Source: Dermatemys mawii (Eukaryota > Chordata > Testudines > Dermatemydidae). From it: DNA of 64,000 nt. This document shows, in pieces, positions 56,801 through 64,000 of the stretch. Below the pieces are notes generated by a model. That model did not search any database. It was not told the origin of the DNA and saw nothing but the letters and a program-made list of their open reading frames with translations. The translations under genes were made by a program, and so were the position numbers. The stretch covers positions 20,395,933-20,459,932 of the forward strand of contig ML677335.1 of assembly GCA_007922305.1 (NCBI GenBank), given 5' to 3'. Positions within the stretch are counted from its first letter, which is position 1. Every line of letters begins with the position of its first letter.

Positions 56801-57355
56801 TAAAACAAAAGAAAATAGAATCAAATAGCTGAAGCTTAACACTTGACAAGAAATTGAAGGAGGAAGAGAAGGGGAAGAGAGTGAGCAAAAATGGAACACA
56901 AGAGCAGACAACGGCTTTGTTCTATAGCATAAGTTTTTTTCTTCTACTGAACACGTAGAAGGCACACAATGAATTTTGACATATCCTATGCAAACTTATG
57001 TTTCCATAAGCCTCTACTGAGTTGCTGACGATGATCTAAACAACTTATTAGGTGGTTCTTTAGAAAGCTGTGTGTCTTAACAGAATGTATATAGGAACTT
57101 CTAGTAGTATATACAAATCTAGGCATTTCCCTCTATATATTTACACTAATCCAATTTTTAAAAAAATCTAAAGATTTACTTTAAAGTGTATTATCACTTA
57201 GGCTACAGAAATGTACTCATTTGCCTAGTGACAAAATACGGTGCAAGATTATAGGGAAAAACAAGTCATATTTAATAGTTTGATTCCATCTGAGTATGTA
57301 CTGTCAGCACATCATATAGGTCATAAAATAGCATATGTGAGCAAATCATGTTGGA
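53880..57355. other. Unassigned non-coding DNA
   Basis: Long stretch without gene, RNA or bounded repeat that I can recognise. 54400-54560 is repeat-free and has TAATTA-type cores. The ORFs at 55102-55329 and 55335-55550 lack family features. Confidence 0.45.
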
Positions 57356-57786
57356 CTCAAATTATAAAGACAGAAGGGACCATTTGATCCTCTAGTCTGA
57401 TCTTCTGCATATGCAGGCCACGGAACCTCTCCCACCTGCTCCTGCGATAGACCCATAACCTTTGGCTGAATTACTAAAGTCCTCAAATCTTGATTTAAAG
57501 ACTTCAACTTACAAAGAATCCACCATTTACTCAAATTCAAAGCAGCAAGTGACCGGTGCCCCAAACCTCAGAAGAAGGCACCCCTCCTCCAACCCCTTTT
57601 CCCCCACCAAAAATCCCCCCCAGCATTCTTCCATTCTGACTTGGGGGAAAAATCCTTCCCAACCCCAAATATGGCAATAAGTTGGATCTTGTGCACATGC
57701 TCACTGTCTCCCAGACACACACATGCAAGAGAATTCAACACGTAACTCAGAGCCCTCCCTATTTAGTGACTCACTTTTGACCATTG
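57356..57786 (-). mobile_element. CR1 3'-UTR, minus strand
   Basis: Plus strand: 'gaagggaccatttgatcctc', 'gtctgatcttctgcatatgc', 'cctcaaatcttgatttaaag' and 'aatccttcccaaccccaaat', the reverse complement of the CR1 3' UTR recognisable also at 63306-63470. 5'-truncated, so only the untranslated tail is present. It abuts a plus-strand CR1 tail. Confidence 0.7.
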
Positions 57787-58187
57787 AGGCTGAGGGAACT
57801 GGGATTGTTTAGTCTGCAGAGGAGAAGAATGAGGGGGGGATTTGAAAGATGCTTCCAACTACCTGAAAGGGGGTTCCAAAGAGGATTGATCTAGACTGTT
57901 CTCAGTGGTAGCAGATAACACAACAAGGAGTAATGGTCTCAAGTTGCAGTGGTGGAGGTTTAGTTTGGATATTAGGAAAGACTTTTCACTAGGAGGGTGA
58001 TGAAACACTGGAATGGGTTACCTAGAGAGGTGGTGGAATCTCCTTCCTTAGAGATTTTTAAGGTCATGCTGGACAAAGCCTTGGCTGAGTTGATTTAGTT
58101 GGGGATTGGTCATGCTTTGAGGAGAGGCTTGGACTAGATGACCTTCTGAGGTCCCTTCCAACCCCGCTAGTCTATGATTCTATGAAA
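57787..58187 (+). mobile_element. CR1 3' tail, plus strand
   Basis: 'gggaactgggattgtttagt', 'aggagggtgatgaaacactg' and 'tggaatctccttccttag' followed by the terminal 'cttccaaccc...tctatgattctatga'. It encodes a degraded C-terminus (.W...P.R.VVESPSL) and ends in the CR1 8-mers at about 58187. Confidence 0.85.
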
Positions 58188-60264
58188 TGGAGATGTTAAT
58201 CCTCTGTTCTACTAAGAAGAGCTGTATGGGACATCAAATGAGGAGTACATTTCCGGTCTGGCAAGGTGGGTCTCTTATTAATTCTAAGCAGTTTGCATCA
58301 AGGATATCACCATGAACATACAAAAAGTAAAATTATCTAAATTATTTAAGTTAGCTGCCCCCAAAGTATAGACTAATCAACAGCTCCTTTGAAGGTGGAG
58401 AACCAAACAAGTGCCCAGATCTATAACAGGCCTAGATACAGTGGATATAAAGCCAGATATGAGAACAATCATGTCACTGTGGAAACTTTCTCAGAAAAAA
58501 ATATACTCATTGTTTAAATATTTTGATGGGAATCTCAAATCAAGTTTCTTGTAATAAATCTCAGCGGCGACCTTCAAAACTCTGCCTCTGATTAAGGAAA
58601 CTATAGGAAATCACTCGCACCAGTGCTTTCACTGCTGAGAGCCATAGTGTAGACAAAGCACTGGTAATAGAACCCACAAGTGGTAATAGTTGTAATGATG
58701 ATTAATGTCCTAGAATTCCTCAGAGCACACCTGGCCTTACACTGCTTTCAATTCTGCCCTTCTAGAAAGAGGAAAACATTCCTATTCCTTCCTCCCCTTA
58801 TTCCTCCCAGTCCTTACTAGCCAATTGGTTATATTTTATGTGCCATCTAAGATTTAGCCAATCAGCAAACCAAATCTGCCTATATTTTTGCAGATCCAGA
58901 TAGTTAAAGAAATAGTGACATTCCCTCCCCACAGTAAATTATGCAAATTCTTCATCATGAAAGAACTAGAATCTGATGGCTTCGAGCTTCTCTCAGAAAA
59001 TGGATCATATATGTGAAATTTTAACGAGGGGAGTAACTAACTAGTAATAGCTCATAGAAACAAGGAATGTAATTAGATCCAAGGAATTTAGCATGCTGGA
59101 CTGAGCGACCTTCCTACTCCTAAACAAATTAATAGAGCCCCAAAACGATTTGTCTGGGGCAGTCAAGTTACCTTATGAATAGAATAAAAATAAGAAATTT
59201 AATTAGCTCCTCGATGTTTTAATTATTTTTCTTTTCAAAATCTGCCCCCGTCTGTTTTGTTTTGTCCTCAGTAAACTAGTAGAATGAAGCTTCTGTCTGC
59301 AGGCTAAAGACAAAGTGAGATAGATGTGTTCAGGACATGGATATCAAGGGAGTGGTTTCCCTAGCAACAATAATCATGCGAAAGCCCTCTGAATACCCTT
59401 CTTCTATGACTTTTTCCAGTTTAGATACATGGATAGTTGAACTGGATACTAAGTACCCAAATCAAATCTATTGCAGGAGAAAGAGCCAGGCTGAACATAA
59501 ATATATCAATAGCATTGGTGAAGAAACAGTTTCTTTTATTTGCTGTTTGTGTGAAGTGAAGTCATGTTTTTAAAGTGTTTAACATTTCAGAGTGACTTGT
59601 ATTTTTATTTTATTTTTTAAAATGAGTAATAAAATTTAGTTTTATTTGAATGTTTCTAAAATTGGCAAATATTTTAAGGTGGCACTTTACATTTTCTCAT
59701 CTGTAGTTGAGCTCAGAGTTCTAAGAAGTACACTAGAACATGGAAGTGTTTTTTTAATAAAACCTATAAACCGTGTAAGTGAATAATTACAATTTTTTCT
59801 GGCATTAGATGGAGTCCACCAACATGAAGACTATTTATATTGTCTCGATGGTTTTAGAATATATTCTTGCTGTCCTATATGCAAAAATTACTATGAAATT
59901 CACAATGTCACATTAATATAGTACAAGCTTTTGCAGTGTACATCTAATAAAAATTGTGGCCACTCTAGAATAAGAAGGCTCCAACTCTGAAATAGACATC
60001 TTTCAACAAGTTAAATTTATCTAGAAATCTGTGCACATCTATTTTGGAGATAGCTTATAATATAACCAATGTATTACAAATATATTAACAACTGTTGCCA
60101 CATTTTGAAAAAAAAAATTAGAAGCAGTTTCTGCATTTCTTTCATATTTTTGTTACTTGTTTTCCTTTAAAAAAAGCCCAGACATTTTAACAAAAACAAT
60201 CAATATTTGTTTCTTTAGAAAGACTTTTCCCCACTGATTATTTTTATCCTGATATCAAAGTCTT
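58188..60264. other. Unassigned non-coding DNA
   Basis: AT-rich, no recognisable gene. 58600-58670 contains 'gtgtagacaaagcactgg', perhaps a scrap of a Harbinger-type MITE. Confidence 0.45.
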
Positions 60265-60351
60265 GGGCCAGATCCTCAGATGCTGTAGATCAATGTAGTT
60301 CCATTGAAGTGAAGCTCCATCAATTATTTACACCAGCTGAAGATCTGGCCC
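60265..60351. mobile_element. 87-bp foldback MITE
   Basis: GGGCCAGATCCTCAG at the left and CTGAAGATCTGGCCC at the right are near-perfect complements, and the arms continue through 'tgctgtagatca'/'atttacaccag' to the centre. A similar half-element is at 25477-25540. Confidence 0.75.
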
Positions 60352-60449
60352 CTCAAGTGTCTGACAGCACAATCATTTCCAGAACAAATATAGCCCATGT
60401 AACAATGAGATGATTCATTGACAGGATTACTGGCCTAATGGATGGGTGG

Positions 60450-61655
60450 CAGCTGGGAAGTAAGAGGGGGAGAAGAGTAGACAAGATATATCTTGATTTT
60501 AATAAGGCTTTTGATACAGTCCCAAATGACATTTTCATAAGCAAACTGGGGAAATGTGGTCTATGTTAAATTACTATAAACCGGTCGTACAACTGGTTGC
60601 AAGACTGACTCAAAGAGTTATCAATGGTTAGTTGTCAAAGCTAGGAGGTCATAGTTAGTGGGGTCCCACAAATGATAGTCTTGAGAGTAGTACTATTCAA
60701 TATTGTCATTAATGATTTGGATAATGGAAGGGAGAGTATTCTTATAAATACTGCAGATTACACCAAGCTGGATGGAGTTGCAAGCATTATGGAGAACAGG
60801 ATTAGAATTCAAAGTGAGATTGACAAATTACAGAACTGACTTGAAATCTACAACACACTTGAGGGGCCAGATCTTCAAATTATTAAAGACAGGTGCAGAG
60901 TAATTCATTTAGGAAGGAAAAAAATGAAATGCACAACTACATAACTGACAAAGTGGTAGTACTGATGAAAAGGATCAGGAAATTATAGTGGATCACAAAC
61001 TGAATATTAATCAACAATATGATGAAGTTGCAAAAGAGGTCAATATCATTTTGGGTGTATTAACTGGAATGTTGTATGCAAGGCATGAGAGGTTATTATG
61101 ACATTCTACTTGGCACTGGTGAGGCCTAGGCTGGAGTACTTTGTACAATCTGGGTGGCCCATTTTAGGAAAGATGTGAACAAATTGGGGAGAGTCCAGAC
61201 AAGAGCAACAAAACTGAAAAGGACCTGACCTCTGAGAAACTGACCTATGAGGAAAAGTTAAGACTAAACATGCCCAATTTTGAGAAAAGATTACTGAGGG
61301 GGAACCTGTTCAGTCTTCAAATATGTTAAGGGCTCTTGTAAAAAGACCTGTAATCAGTTGTTCTCCATGTCCACGCATGATAGGAGAAGTAATAATGGGC
61401 TTAATCTGCAACAAGGGAGAATTAGATGAGGTACAGTTAGAAAGTATTTCCTAATAATGGTAGTTAAATTCTGGAATAGGCTTTCAAGGGAGGTTATGGA
61501 CTTCCCATCATTGGAGGTTTTTAAGAACAGGTTAGACATACACCTGTTAGGGATACTCTATATTTACTTGTTTTCTGCCTCAGCACAGGGGACTGGACTT
61601 CATGACTGCTCAATGTCCCTTCCAATGTTACATTTCTATGATTCTATATATTTAG
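60450..61655 (+). mobile_element. CR1 retrotransposon fragment (1.2 kb)
   Basis: Starts inside polymerase motif A (DKIYLDFNKAFDTVPND in translation of about 60480-60530), continues through motif B/C sequence with stops, and ends 'tgtcccttccaatgtt...tctatgattctata' at about 61655. 61457-61540 keeps VVKFWNRLSREVMDFPSLEV, the C-terminal ORF2 segment. A short foreign insertion at 60855-60877 duplicates, inverted, the junction of the foldback MITE at 60338-60360. Confidence 0.85.
60855..60877. repeat. 23-bp inverted copy of a nearby segment
   Basis: These 23 bases are the exact reverse complement of 60338-60360, which spans the right end of the foldback MITE plus nine bases of its flank. The CR1 has no such sequence at this point. 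Confidence 0.75.
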
Positions 61656-63305
61656 ATCATCTCTATCTGCTGATTGAAAATAATCACTTGGGGGAAAAAT
61701 AACCATTGCTTTATGAAAATTTCCTTTGTGCAGTAGAATATAAAGAGGAAAAAGGAAATGGCACAGACACTTTCGAGAAAGAATATTTTAAACTGTGTTT
61801 AAAGATTTATTATAAGGAATGTAGGCCCCTTATTGCAAAGAATTTGCACAATTTAGAGGAACATGACTTATGTCTCCTATAGCTCATTTCTTATACTAAC
61901 ACCTATTATTCTGATGGTGCATTGGGAATTATGTTCGGTATGCTTCGGGGGACTTGAAAGCCCAAACAGAGGATGCAATTTAAAAAAAAAGAAATTGTCC
62001 AAGTCAAATGAGTATGTTTCACTACTTTATTTAACAAAATAGATTTATTTTTAAACATACTCTCTTTCTCTGCGTATACACACAGATACATACAGAAACA
62101 CAGATGAAGGTTTTGTTTCAAGATGGTCACACATGCAGAAAACAACATCTTTTATAATCATTATGACATAATAATTGAATAAGGGTGAATACAATTCTTG
62201 AATAATATCTTTCCAATATATTGGCCCCAAACATGGCTGTCTCCAGCCTCAAACATCAATATTTTTTGGTTCCAGCTATTTTCTCCTCTTGAGTATATTT
62301 ACATATTACAGGCCTGATATTGCAATCTCTCATCACTCAAGTTAATTCACCCCTGTCTGAAATGCTATACAATTGAGGTTGTATGCCAAATTACTATCTT
62401 GTTTTTAAATTCCTCTTCAGGACCCCAGTATTACAGACTATCAGATATAGTGTCCTGTATCACCAAATGATTATATATTTCAGGTAATGAAAAGTATGTA
62501 GCTTACATGAAAATGTAGTGTACGATCATAGTTCATAATGAGCAACTTCCCAATAGAATCACTTAATAAAGGTCTGATGTCATAAAACAGCTGCATCTTA
62601 GCATACAGGCAAAAGTTAACATCAGAGCACTTTACCCTTTCTGAGGAAAAGCTCACAGGAAAGGACCTTTGCTAGGGAGAACATGTTTACAGCATTGTCC
62701 CCGGATTTTTTCATTGGTTGGGGGATGGAAAGCTTGGGCTTCACCCTCAAACCTCTGCCATGGAACAAGCAAGGTGTTTGACCCCAGAAACCTACCGGTC
62801 TGTGCTGAGGCCCTGTGCCATTGCAGTGGCTCATGAGTCTCGCACTCTGGCAATGGAACTGAGCTGTCGGAAAGTCAGTCTCTCTCTCTTTCTCTGTGTC
62901 TGTCATTTTCTCTGAAGCTCCTCTAAGTTAAGGTCACCAGAAAAAATAAATATACCATCAGGATTCCCCACTGGGATTACAACAATGCATCTTCCACCTG
63001 TAACCGCCTTGTGCTCTCCCCTCCTTTCCCACCTCAGTCACAAGCATGTTTAGGTTGAAACAACACAACAGCACTGATCTCCAACCTCAAAGGGATTCCC
63101 CCATGAACAAAGGAAACAATGCCACAGAGATGACTGATCCCCTTCCCTCAATAAGTGACAGCTATGCAAAGAGGTCTCTCTCAGTGCATAGATCCCACAG
63201 GATGAGCTGGCTCTTACTTTATACATTTTACCTCTCTTCTTTCATGCTGGGTATGCAATTTAATCTTCTCACTTTTTAGGGGAATAGGAGGTTAATGTTT
63301 TGTCT
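61656..63305. other. Unassigned non-coding DNA
   Basis: No gene recognised. 62640-62910 has open frames on both strands without domain features and a pyrimidine-rich TCTC run near 62878. Confidence 0.45.
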
Positions 63306-63470
63306 TTAAATCATGATTTGAAGACTTCAGTAGCTCAGCCAGAAGTTATAGATCTATTACAGGAGTGGGTAGGTGAAGGTCTGTAGCCTGTAATGTGCAG
63401 GAGGTCAGATTAGATTATCATAAAAATTTCTTCTGACCTTAAAGTCTGAGTCCATGAGATTAGTACCTGA
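63306..63470 (+). mobile_element. CR1 3'-UTR fragment
   Basis: 'aaatcatgatttgaagactt', 'gtagcctgtaatgtgcagga' and 'ggtcagattagattatcata' followed by 'cttctgaccttaaagtct': the end of CR1, same segment as 57356-57786 in the opposite orientation. Confidence 0.75.
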
Positions 63471-63494
63471 AGCCTATACTATTTTCTGGATCAT

Positions 63495-64000
63495 TGTAAC
63501 AGGGTGTGCTCTCCTCTTGTGAGCACCCCCGGTCAAATGTGTGGGGCCTTTCATTTTCTCTCCCTGTAGCCCACCTTGGGTTTAGGTTCTTGATTAGTCT
63601 CATAGTCTACCAGTAGTCTCAGCCCTGGTATCAAGACGTACTCCAATGCTTCCCCACAGAGGCAATATCCTCAGCCTCTCTTGGCAAATCAGGCCCCAGG
63701 CTCTCCTGCTGGGCTACTGAAGGGTTCAGTTCCTAAAAGTTCCCAACCCACCCACTACTCCAGGTCTTTTCCCTGTGATGCTGTAGGTAGCAGCCATCCG
63801 CTCTGTCTCTTTATCTAATCTGCACTCCTGCTCTAAAACCCCGCACCATCTTCACCCTTACCTCAGGGCCTTGTCCTGATGAAGTCCCAGCAACCAGCTT
63901 AGAGCTCCTTCTTGCTCTCCCCAGATTCTGGCAGCACTGTCCTGTCCAAGGTCCTGCAGCTCCCTCAGCCAGACAGCCAGCCATACAACATTCATGCTCT
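63495..64000. mobile_element. LTR-type repeat running off the window
   Basis: Starts TGTAACAGGGTGTGCTCTCC and continues as GC-richer, repeat-like sequence to the end of the window, with no coding frame. TGTAAC is also the minus-strand start of the LTR at 51056-51602, but the bodies differ. The right end lies outside, so solo LTR or full element cannot be told. Confidence 0.45.

Overview
The window reads as vertebrate nuclear DNA, most likely from a turtle or a close sauropsid relative. The evidence is the density of CR1 retrotransposon copies with sauropsid-type 3' ends, old MIR-type SINEs, Penelope-like remnants, several LTR families, and palindromic Harbinger/hAT-type miniature elements in an AT-rich, gene-poor background. 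I recognise no host protein-coding exon. Every reading frame that looks like a real protein belongs to a mobile element, and all of those are damaged. The species assignment is inference from repeat content recalled from family knowledge, not from an alignment.

Layout. 1-11 kb: mostly unassigned non-coding DNA with a MIR interrupted by a foldback element (3.8-4.2 kb), a terminal-inverted-repeat element (4.27-4.72 kb), and a 499-bp retrotransposon with a perfect 14-bp target duplication (8.3-8.8 kb). 11-23 kb: a gag-like LTR-retrotransposon relic (11.6-12.3 kb), a Penelope-like fragment (14.7-15.1 kb), a 1-kb solo LTR (16.5-17.6 kb), CT-rich dispersed repeat, and a 2-kb antisense CR1 with endonuclease and reverse transcriptase remnants (20.9-22.9 kb). 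23-31 kb: mostly unassigned, with a 0.9-kb inverted-repeat element and a CR1 piece near 28.5-29.8 kb. 31.2-32.4 kb: a strong CpG island with GC boxes and candidate splice donors on both strands, the only plausible host promoter. 33.7-36.1 kb: an LTR and CT-rich repeat.

37.9-41.5 kb holds the most complete system: a 3.6-kb PIF/Harbinger DNA transposon with terminal inverted repeats, 3-bp target duplications, AGCGCT subterminal palindromes, a Myb/SANT-like accessory gene on the plus strand and a DDE transposase on the minus strand, converging on poly(A) signals. Both genes carry disabling lesions. Related miniature elements lie at 3.3, 44.6 and 47.3 kb.

43-54 kb is a dense stack of nested repeats: a hAT relic, a 100-bp tandem duplication, two Harbinger-type MITEs, two CR1s, Penelope-like remnants and three LTR-type elements inserted into one another. 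54-64 kb returns to unassigned DNA with CR1 tails in both orientations, a CR1 with a candidate inverted templated insertion, and the start of another LTR running off the window end.
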